This document shows positions 1 to 5,457 of a DNA stretch of 5,619 nt, piece by piece. The stretch spans positions 1 to 5,619 of the forward strand of contig DMOT01000017.1 of NCBI GenBank assembly GCA_003456765.1, given 5' to 3'. Numbering within the stretch: position 1 is the first letter of the stretch; each line of letters begins with the position of its first letter. The notes beneath the pieces were generated by a model. It ran no database searches and was not told the DNA's origin. It was given only the letters and a program-made list of their open reading frames with translations. The translations under genes and the position numbers were made by a program. This stretch comes from Bacillota bacterium (lineage in GTDB: Bacteria > Bacillota > DTU025).

Positions 1-528
1 CCGACCGGCCAGATGGAAAGAAGGCTTCTGGCTACCCCGAGGATACGCACGGCCAGGGTGTACAGGATTCTCCCTGATACCATCAGTGTTGCGATTGAGG
101 AGCGTACTACGGCTTTGTACATCCCATATGCAGGCTACTTCATAGACGTCGACGAAGAAGGGCATGCCATAAGCATTTCGGAGGCGATTACAGATCTGGA
201 TGTGCCTCTCCTGGTTGGGGCGGTTCCAACTTGGGTTGAGGTAGGAGAGCCTGTCAGACCGGAATACCAGGTGTCAATTGGAGCCCGAGTGGGAGCAGCG
301 CTGCTAAGGCAGGGAATCCCCAACATATCGGAAGTGGATGTCTCCTCGTGTGATGACATAGTCGTAAGAACAACAGATGGCATCAGGGTATTCATTGGCG
401 GTGCTCAGGAGATGGAGTCGCGGGTGCGCGTTCTCGATTCTATTCTTGCTTCCATCAGGGAACAGGGAACGCCGGTAGATTACATAGATTTGCGTGTTGA
501 AGCAAAACCGGTGATCCGCCCCAGGTGA
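1..528 (+). CDS. ftsQ: Cell-division protein FtsQ/DivIB, C-terminal part (5' end outside window)
   Basis: The reading frame is open from the first base, so this is the end of a longer gene; the ATG at 13 is internal. The 175 visible residues start inside the POTRA domain: the stretch VYRILPDTISVAIEER (about 20-35 of the fragment) is the family pattern V-x-R-x-x-P-x-T-hydrophobic-ER. The FtsQ/DivIB beta domain follows, with GYFIDVDEEG (45-54), a VPLLVG strand (68-73) and the terminal strand YIDLRVEAKPVIRP (161-174), typical of the family. The missing part should hold the short cytoplasmic tail and the single membrane helix. FtsQ/DivIB is a bitopic protein that joins FtsL and FtsB/DivIC at the septum to control septal peptidoglycan synthesis; that role is family knowledge. 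ftsA starts 134 nt downstream, with no ylxW/ylxX/sbp-type genes between them, unlike Bacillus. Confidence 0.9.
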   Translation, partial: PTGQMERRLLATPRIRTARVYRILPDTISVAIEERTTALYIPYAGYFIDVDEEGHAISISEAITDLDVPLLVGAVPTWVEVGEPVRPEYQVSIGARVGAALLRQGIPNISEVDVSSCDDIVVRTTDGIRVFIGGAQEMESRVRVLDSILASIREQGTPVDYIDLRVEAKPVIRPR

Positions 529-590
529 GCGGCGTGCCAGAAGATAGATGTGGGGGCGATCGCGGCCTCCTAAGCATCCCCAACTACGCT

Positions 591-620
591 AAAGGGTAAG
601 TGGGTACGATTCTAGAATCA
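591..620 (+). promoter_or_regulatory. Candidate SigH-type promoter upstream of ftsA
   Basis: AAAGGGTAA (591-599) matches the SigH -35 consensus RnAGGAwWW at all but one position. After 12 bp, CTAGAATCA (612-620) carries the central GAAT of the -10 consensus RnnGAATww, with two flanking mismatches. The 12-bp spacing fits the usual 11-12. Transcription would begin near 627-630, giving a leader of about 35 nt before the ftsA ATG. In Bacillus subtilis ftsAZ has a SigH-dependent promoter that raises FtsZ at sporulation onset, so the position makes sense. It is a by-eye match only. Confidence 0.4.
608..619. repeat. 12-bp perfect palindrome GATTCTAGAATC
   Basis: GATTCTAGAATC equals its own reverse complement over all 12 bases, and the symmetry stops there (C607 against A620). 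It overlaps the -10 half of the candidate SigH promoter. It could be an operator for a dimeric regulator or a chance match; no known regulator site is recognised. Confidence 0.4.
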
Positions 621-653
621 TGCAATAATGTGAGAGGGTTGGACGGGCCCGCG

Positions 654-660
654 GGGGGAG
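654..660 (+). promoter_or_regulatory. Ribosome binding site for ftsA
   Basis: The purine run GGGGGAG lies just upstream of ATG 663, with a tight gap of 2 nt. TTG 666, in the same frame, would have a more usual spacing of 5 nt. The site favours starts at 663/666 over the in-frame GTG codons at 600 and 630, because those would add residues ahead of the conserved FtsA N-terminus. Confidence 0.6.
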
Positions 661-662
661 CT

Positions 663-1883
663 ATGTTGGCGAAAAACGATATCAAGGTGGGGCTTGACAT
701 TGGCTCGAGCCAGATACACGTCATTGTCTCAGAAAGAGACGACGATTACAATTTACATCGGATTGGGGAAGGCACCGGTCCGTCTGCAGGATTGCGGCGC
801 GGAGTGATAGTCGACATGGATTCGGCGGCTGCGGCCATTTCAGACGCCGTGGCGCATGCTGAAGAAATGTCGGGGTGCGCTGCTGTTTCGGTATTGGCAA
901 GCGCATCAGGGGCGCATATTTCCTCCCTCGGTAGCAGAGGGGTGGTTGCAATTGGCAGGTCTGATCGGGAGATAACCCAGGAGGATGTCGATAGGGTTCT
1001 CGAGGCTGCGCGTGTTGTGGCCATTCCCCCTGATCGAGAAGTGGTGCATGTCCTGCCAAGGGAATTTGTGATAGATGGGTGCACCGGGATACGAAAGCCT
1101 GTGGGAATGACAGGGATAAGGCTGGACGTGGACGCAAACATCATTACCGGGTCTGCGACTGCCATACAGAACATTCACAGAAGTGCAAGGCGTATCGGAC
1201 TGGAAGTAGAACAGATAATACTTCAGCCCATAGCCGCTGCTGAGGCGGTTCTGACGTCATCCGAAAAGGAACAGGGGTCTCTCGTGATTGACATGGGCGG
1301 AGCAACCACCGATATTGCGGTGTGCATTGAGGGCAGTGTGCACCATGTTGCATCGATTCCCGTAGGCGGCAGCCATGTGACTAATGACATTGCGCTTGTA
1401 ATGAGATTGCCTGTGGGCTATTCGGAGAGGCTCAAACTGAACTATGGGTCTGCACTTCCTGACGCAGTTGGAGACGACGAATCGTGCGGGACGGACACCG
1501 ACATATCCAGAAAGAAGCTTTGTCAGATTATTGAGGCGAGAATTCATGAGACTATGGAGCTTGTGAAGGAAGAGGTGGACCGTGCGGGATATTCCGGCCA
1601 ATTGCCGGCTGGGGTGGTCGTTACGGGAGGCGCTTCTGTGATGCAGGGTGTAGTGTCAGTGGCCGAGGAGGTTCTGGGACTTCCTGCGCGCCTCGGGGTC
1701 CCAGTTGGCGTTTACGGGGCGCAGGAGGCGATGGACAATCCCGCGTATGCTACGGCAGTAGGGTTGATAAAGTGCGTTTGGGGAGAGTCTGCAGTAATTC
1801 CCGCAGTCGGCAGCGAGCAGCGCAAATCGGGAGGTTTCGCGAGCGAAGTGCGACAATGGTTTCGAGATATATTTTCCTCATGA
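663..1883 (+). CDS. ftsA: Cell-division actin-like protein FtsA
   Basis: This 406-residue protein is an actin-fold ATPase that anchors FtsZ filaments to the membrane and recruits later division proteins; the role is family knowledge. Visible motifs are the phosphate-1 loop LDIGSS (11-16), the FtsA-specific 1C insertion at roughly 85-165, the phosphate-2 motif VIDMGGATTDIAV (208-220) and the adenosine motif VVVTGGASVMQGV (318-330). The last residues, EVRQWFRDIFSS (395-406), form a short amphipathic helix with aromatic and basic residues, as expected for the membrane-targeting tail. The length is close to E. coli FtsA (about 420). The start was set at ATG 663 because the conserved KVGLDIGSS begins eight residues later. 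An in-frame GTG at 600 would add 21 residues without family support. ftsZ begins 24 nt downstream, so the two are almost certainly co-transcribed. Confidence 0.96.
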   Translation: MLAKNDIKVGLDIGSSQIHVIVSERDDDYNLHRIGEGTGPSAGLRRGVIVDMDSAAAAISDAVAHAEEMSGCAAVSVLASASGAHISSLGSRGVVAIGRSDREITQEDVDRVLEAARVVAIPPDREVVHVLPREFVIDGCTGIRKPVGMTGIRLDVDANIITGSATAIQNIHRSARRIGLEVEQIILQPIAAAEAVLTSSEKEQGSLVIDMGGATTDIAVCIEGSVHHVASIPVGGSHVTNDIALVMRLPVGYSERLKLNYGSALPDAVGDDESCGTDTDISRKKLCQIIEARIHETMELVKEEVDRAGYSGQLPAGVVVTGGASVMQGVVSVAEEVLGLPARLGVPVGVYGAQEAMDNPAYATAVGLIKCVWGESAVIPAVGSEQRKSGGFASEVRQWFRDIFSS

Positions 1884-1893
1884 GGCGAGCGGC

Positions 1894-1900
1894 AAGGGGG
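1894..1900 (+). promoter_or_regulatory. Ribosome binding site for ftsZ (GTG start)
   Basis: AAGGGGG sits 7 nt before GTG 1908, in the 24-nt ftsA-ftsZ gap. It decides the non-ATG start. The protein then begins [20 protein letters not shown], giving the normal short tail before the first GTP-binding strand. Confidence 0.75.
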
Positions 1901-1907
1901 ATGCGAG

Positions 1908-2966
1908 GTGTTTGAACTAGAGCTTGAGGTTGACCATCTGGCCAACATCAAAGTGATCGGGGTTGGCGGAGGCGGAAGCAATGCCATCAACAGGATGATA
2001 GGTGCAGGACTTAAGGGCGTCGAGTTTGTGGCCTTGAATACTGATGCTCAGGCGTTGCGAATGTCGAATGCGTCTCAGAAAATTCAGATAGGCGAGAAGC
2101 TCACCAAGGGCCTTGGAGCGGGTGCGAATCCCGAAATTGGAAAGAAGGCAGCTGAAGAGAGCCGTGACATGCTTTCGGAGACGATGGATGGCGCGGATAT
2201 GGTCTTTATCACGTGTGGAATGGGCGGGGGAACGGGGACTGGAGCTGCCCCGATTATCGCGGAGATCGCAAAGGAACTAGGCGCTCTTACTGTGGGTGTT
2301 GTAACAAAACCATTCTCATTTGAGGGCAGAAGGCGAATGGCCCAGGCCGACCAGGGAATTGATGCGCTCAGAGAGGAAGTTGACACTCTGATCGTCATAC
2401 CCAACGACAGGTTGCTGCAGGTCGCGGAAGCCCAGACATCCATACTCGATGCGTTCAGGATTGCAGATGATGTGTTGCGCCAGGGTGTGCAGGGCATATC
2501 TGACCTGATAACCGTTCCGGGACTGATAAACCTCGACTTTGCCGATGTACGGACTATCATGACAGATGCAGGCTCTGCGCTGATGGGGATAGGCGTTGCA
2601 AGCGGCGAGAATCGCGCGTTGGAAGCAGCTCGGTCTGCCACGGCCAGTCCGCTTCTGGAAGCCTCAATACATGGGGCGAAGGGCGTTCTCATGAACATCA
2701 CCGGGTCTTCGAACATGGGGCTTTTTGAAGTGAATGAGGCCGCTGAGACTGTTGCAGATGCGGCAGACCCGGATGCGCTAGTGATCTTCGGCGCAGTAAT
2801 CGATGATTCAATGGGAGACGAGATCAAGGTGACGGTTATCGCCACCGGATTCGATGCCATCCAGGCGGACCAGCCTGTAAGGACAAGGGTTGACCGTGTT
2901 CAGATCAAGCCTCTTGCAGGAAGCAACGATTTGGATATCCCTCCGTTCCTGAGACGAGTAAGATAG
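1908..2966 (+). CDS. ftsZ: Cell-division tubulin-like GTPase FtsZ
   Basis: This 352-residue protein is the cytoplasmic GTPase that polymerises into the Z ring. The N-terminal nucleotide loop [13 protein letters not shown] is at 18-30, the tubulin signature GGGTGTG at 106-112, and the T7 synergy loop NLDFADVR at 208-215, whose aspartates (D210, D213) complete the active site of the neighbouring subunit. The C-terminal conserved peptide [10 protein letters not shown] (341-350) binds FtsA and other partners, here followed by VR. The linker between the globular domain (ending about 315) and this peptide is only about 25 residues, shorter than the roughly 50 usual in E. coli and B. subtilis. No key residue is missing. 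The start is GTG. It is the last gene of the division operon: a terminator candidate lies about 37 nt after the stop. Confidence 0.98.
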   Translation: MFELELEVDHLANIKVIGVGGGGSNAINRMIGAGLKGVEFVALNTDAQALRMSNASQKIQIGEKLTKGLGAGANPEIGKKAAEESRDMLSETMDGADMVFITCGMGGGTGTGAAPIIAEIAKELGALTVGVVTKPFSFEGRRRMAQADQGIDALREEVDTLIVIPNDRLLQVAEAQTSILDAFRIADDVLRQGVQGISDLITVPGLINLDFADVRTIMTDAGSALMGIGVASGENRALEAARSATASPLLEASIHGAKGVLMNITGSSNMGLFEVNEAAETVADAADPDALVIFGAVIDDSMGDEIKVTVIATGFDAIQADQPVRTRVDRVQIKPLAGSNDLDIPPFLRRVR

Positions 2967-3002
2967 ACTGGTCGGCAGTCAAATTACATACATGCCATAT
3001 AG

Positions 3003-3049
3003 CGAGGCGCTCATCTTGGCCGCGGCCAGGGGGCGCCTCGTAGTGTTTT
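3003..3049 (+). terminator. Rho-independent-type terminator candidate after ftsZ
   Basis: CGAGGCGC (3003-3010) pairs perfectly with GCGCCTCG (3033-3040). Inside it a second stem, TGGCC/GGCCA (3017-3021 with 3024-3028), can form. The hairpin is followed by TAGTGTTTT, a weak four-T tail (3046-3049). The strong G+C stem just after ftsZ suggests transcription ends here; the short T run makes it imperfect, so it could act as an attenuator or mRNA 3'-end stabiliser instead. Confidence 0.55.
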
Positions 3050-3236
3050 CAGCTAGTACCGCAGTTCCCAGTAGCTGAAGCAGCTGACCTGCATTGCGGT
3101 TGCAGTTCCCCAGTGAGCCTGTCAGCTTGCATTTCGCAGCTCGCATGTGGGGACAGGTCCATGGAGCCGTGTTTGGGTTGCCGACTGCCGATGAAGGGCG
3201 GTTTATGCATCGGGATCGGCCGAGGGAGAGTACCCA

Positions 3237-3244
3237 CCGGCTCA
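3237..3244. repeat. Left flanking target-site duplication candidate
   Basis: CCGGCTCA abuts the proposed left end of the mini-element and matches CCCGCTCA at 3540-3547 at 7 of 8 positions. The two copies lie at exactly equivalent places outside the ungapped inverted-arm alignment. IS21-family insertions duplicate about 4-8 bp of target. Confidence 0.4.
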
Positions 3245-3257
3245 TGTTCGGGGGAAA

Positions 3258-3326
3258 GGCCTAAAAATTAGACCCTTTTCGGGCGAAGGTGTATAAGTTT
3301 TAGACCGGCCCCGTATAACTTTTATA
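3258..3326 (+). repeat. Left inverted arm with three boxes
   Basis: The arm carries CTAAAAATTAG (3261-3271), GTATAAGTTTTAGAC (3291-3305) and GTATAACTTTTATAC (3313-3327, its last base just past the arm), with centres 32 and 22 bp apart. Aligned without gaps to the reverse complement of 3458-3526, about 43 of 69 bases agree by hand count, including an unbroken nine-base run TTTTAGACC. The boxes are conserved much better than the spacers. Confidence 0.65.
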
Positions 3327-3457
3327 CCCCTAGGGCGCAAAGGTAATATCCTCCAGGAAGGATAAGGCAACAGTTGTAAGTATGCGCCATATTTCGACAT
3401 CAAATACCTATACAGGAATGCATTATTACAGATACTGGTTTGGCGGGCGGGAAAACG

Positions 3458-3526
3458 TCTAAATTCTAGACCCCCCCGGTCTAAAAATTGAACACTTACG
3501 ATTGTGAAGTGACTAAAAATTAGCCA
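3458..3526 (-). repeat. Right inverted arm with three boxes
   Basis: The arm carries GTCTAAATTCTAGAC (3457-3471, first base just before the arm), GTCTAAAAATTGAAC (3479-3493) and CTAAAAATTAG (3513-3523), with centres 22 and 32 bp apart, the mirror image of the left arm. The outermost 11-mer is identical to the left outermost box. Around it, GAAGTGACTAA and TTAGCCACTTC (3506-3516 and 3520-3530) form their own inverted repeat with one mismatch. A run of seven C (3471-3477) lies between the two inner boxes. Confidence 0.65.
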
Positions 3527-3539
3527 CTTCGCTTGCAGA

Positions 3540-3547
3540 CCCGCTCA
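3540..3547. repeat. Right flanking target-site duplication candidate
   Basis: CCCGCTCA is the partner of CCGGCTCA at 3237-3244, with a single mismatch at the third base. That is compatible with an old insertion whose duplicated target has begun to diverge. Confidence 0.4.
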
Positions 3548-4401
3548 ACTGGGGGGGGCAAACCTCGGCCGCCGCTACACAGATCTTCTCCGGGTTTTTT
3601 TCTGGTTATCTCCCTCAGAGCTCGGGTGGGCCCCGTTGGGGATCGGCGCGGATATATTCCACCATTGCCATGCCACATGGTCAAGACCACCTTGAATATT
3701 CATCCTACGGCCAGAACATACCTTGACCGGGTGGCATTCACAACTACTGGCACTGAGCTGGAGAATGCAGCCAGAAGCAACCCGGAAGGTAGGACATTCG
3801 CTGCGATCGGGCGGTGCGCATGCGCGGGAAAACGCAGCACCCTGCCCTGCCTGTGGTCTCCCCAATCTACGGGTGAAGAAGCTATCGTTTTCAGGAAGGC
3901 TTCCCACTGTATCGAGACCTAGCCGACGGTAGCAGCCCAATCGGGTGCGGGTTATCGATTGGAGTGCCGCGTGTAGCCGTATCGCCGTATGGGTTCACCG
4001 AATGAGTTCGGCTTCAATCGACAATAGGCGTCGCGTGCCGTCCACCTCGGAGGAAGCCGCTAGATCCGTAGAGAAACTCAGCAGGTCACTCACGAGAAAC
4101 ACTTCATCCAGACCGTCTGATGTCGTGTCAGCTTCCTCCAACGCCTATCACCTGGATCAAGCATACCTACATTGGCCCACCCAGCGGAGGGCGAGCACTG
4201 CTCAGGAGCTTCAGATGGAGCTGGGTGGGCGCACTATCAACCGACCGACTTAACATACCTTAAGGACTGATCATAACAGGGGTCCACCCTGGTTTGCTGC
4301 CGGTATGTCGCGTCAAGACCATGCGGCACAGGGCAGTGGCGAACGCGTAGGGTGAGGATAAAGAAGGCAGGCACCTCAAGCTGTACCGGAATCATTCGTT
4401 C
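3548..4401. other. Long non-coding stretch, no gene supported
   Basis: About 850 nt lie between the mini-element and the hairpin before spoIIGA with no recognisable coding sequence. Open frames of up to about 130 codons exist on both strands. None has a convincing ribosome site or recognisable motif, and several overlap one another with Ser/Arg/Pro/Thr-rich translations typical of non-coding DNA of this composition. Visible items are a G8 run (3551-3558), a T7 run without a good stem before it (3595-3601), an 11-bp inverted repeat (4175-4230) and a weak promoter-like pair, TTAACA (4250-4255) and CATAAC (4272-4277), 16 bp apart. It may include decayed genes or a long untranslated leader for spoIIGA. 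Confidence 0.5.
4175..4230. repeat. 11-bp perfect inverted repeat, 34-nt spacer
   Basis: GCCCACCCAGC (4175-4185) is the exact reverse complement of GCTGGGTGGGC (4220-4230). The loop contains a smaller GAGCA/TGCTC hairpin. No T-run follows on either side, so it is not a typical terminator. It may fold as an RNA stem if transcribed; its function is unknown. Confidence 0.5.
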
Positions 4402-4427
4402 ACTGTGTCGGTGCAACCCGACACGGT
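4402..4427. repeat. 10-bp hairpin upstream of spoIIGA with Spo0A-box-like arms
   Basis: ACTGTGTCGG (4402-4411) pairs with CCGACACGGT (4418-4427) around a 6-nt loop TGCAAC, with one T-G wobble. Each arm contains TGTCGG, which shares the TGTCG core of the Spo0A box TGTCGAA but lacks the final AA. It lies about 120 bp before the spoIIGA start, where Spo0A control would be expected from Bacillus. There is no T-run, so termination is unlikely. It could be an operator or an RNA structure in the leader. Confidence 0.4.
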
Positions 4428-4533
4428 TCGAAGGCGCGCAATGCTACACTACGAACATGTAGGAGCTTCACAGGGTTTGCCCGTTCAATATTCTGAGAAG
4501 AATCTGGGGGACAACTGCATACAATCATACAAT

Positions 4534-4540
4534 GAGGGGG
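4534..4540 (+). promoter_or_regulatory. Ribosome binding site for spoIIGA
   Basis: GAGGGGG ends 8 nt before ATG 4549. It selects that start over the in-frame GTG at 4405, which has no ribosome site and lies within the hairpin. Confidence 0.7.
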
Positions 4541-4548
4541 CGTCGCGA

Positions 4549-5436
4549 ATGGTTCGCATTTACCTGGATTCTTTGCTCCTTCTGATCGGCGGAACATTTG
4601 CCCTGGAGTTTCTGACCTTGTGGGCGGTTGGGCAAATAAGCCGAAGGCCGACGCGGGCCCCGAGGCTGGCCGGGGCGGCTCTGGTTACCGCAGTATCGTT
4701 CGTGGCTGTTGTGGCCCTGTCCGACCTGAAAGTAGTTGCTCTAGCATCACCTACGTCAATGGCGATTGCGCTACTTGCCAGTGGAGCATCTTTGAGCATT
4801 GCATATTCCGGCATGAACTTGCGAGAATTCGTCACCTCCCTCATTTACAGATCCCTGCTTACATTGATGGCAGGGGGCGCCGCCATGGCAGCTCATGCCA
4901 CGGCCTCCGGCAGCAGACCACTCTCTTTTCTTGCAGCCATAGCCACAGTCATCCTGGTGGCTGAGGCAGGATGGGGGGTCGTCCATCGCGGAATGCGCGA
5001 AGGCTTGTTTTACGTGCCTGTCTCAATTAGGTTCGGACGCCAGTCGGTCTCAGTGACGGCCCTGATAGATACCGGGAATCTCCTGAGAGATCCGGTATCA
5101 GGGGTTCCCGCGATAATCGTGGAGTACTCTGCTATAGAGCCCATCTTGCCCTACAGAATCAGGGCTTCGGTTCGGGCAAGCGACGTCGATTTCGCTGCAG
5201 CCGCCTATGCAATTGCAGATTCCCCCTGGTCTACACGTTTCAGGGCGGTGCCCTACTCTTCCGTGGGACAGACCTGGGGACTGATGGTTGGATTTCGGCC
5301 CAGTGAAATCCGGGTGATGGACGGCAAAAAGGAGATATCAACTGATAGAGCTGTTGTGTGCGTGCATAACTCCAGTTTTTGCCCCACGGGAAAATATCGT
5401 GCGCTGCTCAATCCCGAGATCTTGATCGCGGGTTGA
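4549..5436 (+). CDS. spoIIGA: Sporulation membrane aspartic protease SpoIIGA (pro-SigE processing)
   Basis: The 295-residue product begins MVRIYLD, the usual SpoIIGA opening (K/R-IYLD). Roughly the first 146 residues are hydrophobic, with about five membrane segments near 5-28, 40-58, 62-86, 96-117 and 124-146, as in the Bacillus protein. The C-terminal half is the cytoplasmic protease domain, with the catalytic motif LIDTGNLLRDP at 172-182; D174 is the expected active-site aspartate of a retropepsin-like dimer. Later family blocks are RAVPYSSVGQ (232-241) and the MVGFRP strand (246-251). In known spore formers SpoIIGA sits in the septal membrane of the mother cell and cuts the N-terminal pro-peptide of SigE after a signal from SpoIIR in the forespore. 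sigE follows after 21 nt, so the substrate gene is co-transcribed. The frame stays open upstream to 4405, but that extension lacks family features. Confidence 0.93.
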   Translation: MVRIYLDSLLLLIGGTFALEFLTLWAVGQISRRPTRAPRLAGAALVTAVSFVAVVALSDLKVVALASPTSMAIALLASGASLSIAYSGMNLREFVTSLIYRSLLTLMAGGAAMAAHATASGSRPLSFLAAIATVILVAEAGWGVVHRGMREGLFYVPVSIRFGRQSVSVTALIDTGNLLRDPVSGVPAIIVEYSAIEPILPYRIRASVRASDVDFAAAAYAIADSPWSTRFRAVPYSSVGQTWGLMVGFRPSEIRVMDGKKEISTDRAVVCVHNSSFCPTGKYRALLNPEILIAG

Positions 5437-5444
5437 GTGCTCCT

Positions 5445-5450
5445 GGGAGG
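5445..5450 (+). promoter_or_regulatory. Ribosome binding site for sigE
   Basis: GGGAGG lies 7 nt before ATG 5458 in the 21-nt gap after spoIIGA. It supports translation of sigE from the same transcript. Confidence 0.75.
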
Positions 5451-5457
5451 CTTGCTC

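Larger units (their letters stand above)
3245..3539. mobile_element. IS21-like non-autonomous mini-element (MITE), proposed boundaries
   Basis: Two sets of three near-palindromic boxes face each other as inverted ends. Left box centres are about 3266, 3298 and 3320; right box centres are 3464, 3486 and 3518. All mirror exactly about 3392. The inner region (about 3327-3456) is too short for a transposase; its longest ATG frame on the + strand is 26 codons (3382-3462) and resembles nothing I know. Multiple repeated transposase sites at each end are characteristic of IS21-family elements, and related DDE elements such as Tn7 also use them. The boundaries are set by a flanking 8-bp near-duplication (3237-3244 and 3540-3547). 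I infer a deleted IS21-type element mobilised by a helper elsewhere. An array of regulator operators is the main alternative. Confidence 0.55.

Noticed and set aside
600..662. GTG 600 (or GTG 630) as the ftsA start
   Set aside because: The extra residues have no family counterpart, the region overlaps the candidate promoter, and a purine-rich site lies directly before ATG 663.
2084..2860. 258-codon open frame on the minus strand inside ftsZ
   Set aside because: It is fully antisense to a highly conserved gene, and its Ser/Ala/Pro-rich translation with no recognisable motif is a codon-usage shadow of ftsZ.
3061..3110. Direct repeat GCAGTTCCC (3061-3069 and 3102-3110)
   Set aside because: Two copies of nine bases in 50 nt without further structure; not clearly above chance.
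2979..3245. 88-codon minus-strand open frame after ftsZ
   Set aside because: It runs antisense through the terminator hairpin and shows no recognisable family.
3258..3530. CRISPR array, because of repeated AT-rich boxes
   Set aside because: The boxes are short, diverged, unevenly spaced and mirror-arranged rather than direct repeats with constant spacers.
3575..3601. T7 run as a terminator
   Set aside because: No stable stem lies immediately upstream of the T-run at 3595-3601.
3533..3922. 129-codon + strand open frame
   Set aside because: It begins at the edge of the mini-element, has no ribosome site, and its composition and lack of motifs look non-coding.
3723..3932. Possible zinc-ribbon transposase relic (CPACGLPNLR in one + frame)
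   Set aside because: A single CxxC pair in a 69-codon frame, with no second pair and no further transposase motif, is not enough.
3945..4253. 102-codon + strand open frame starting at GTG
   Set aside because: It is Ser/Arg/Thr-rich without motifs or a ribosome site, and overlaps an equally protein-like minus-strand segment; neither can be supported as a gene.
4405..4548. In-frame upstream extension of spoIIGA to GTG 4405
   Set aside because: It has no ribosome site, overlaps the hairpin at 4402-4427, and adds 48 residues ahead of the canonical MVRIYLD start, which has a good ribosome site.
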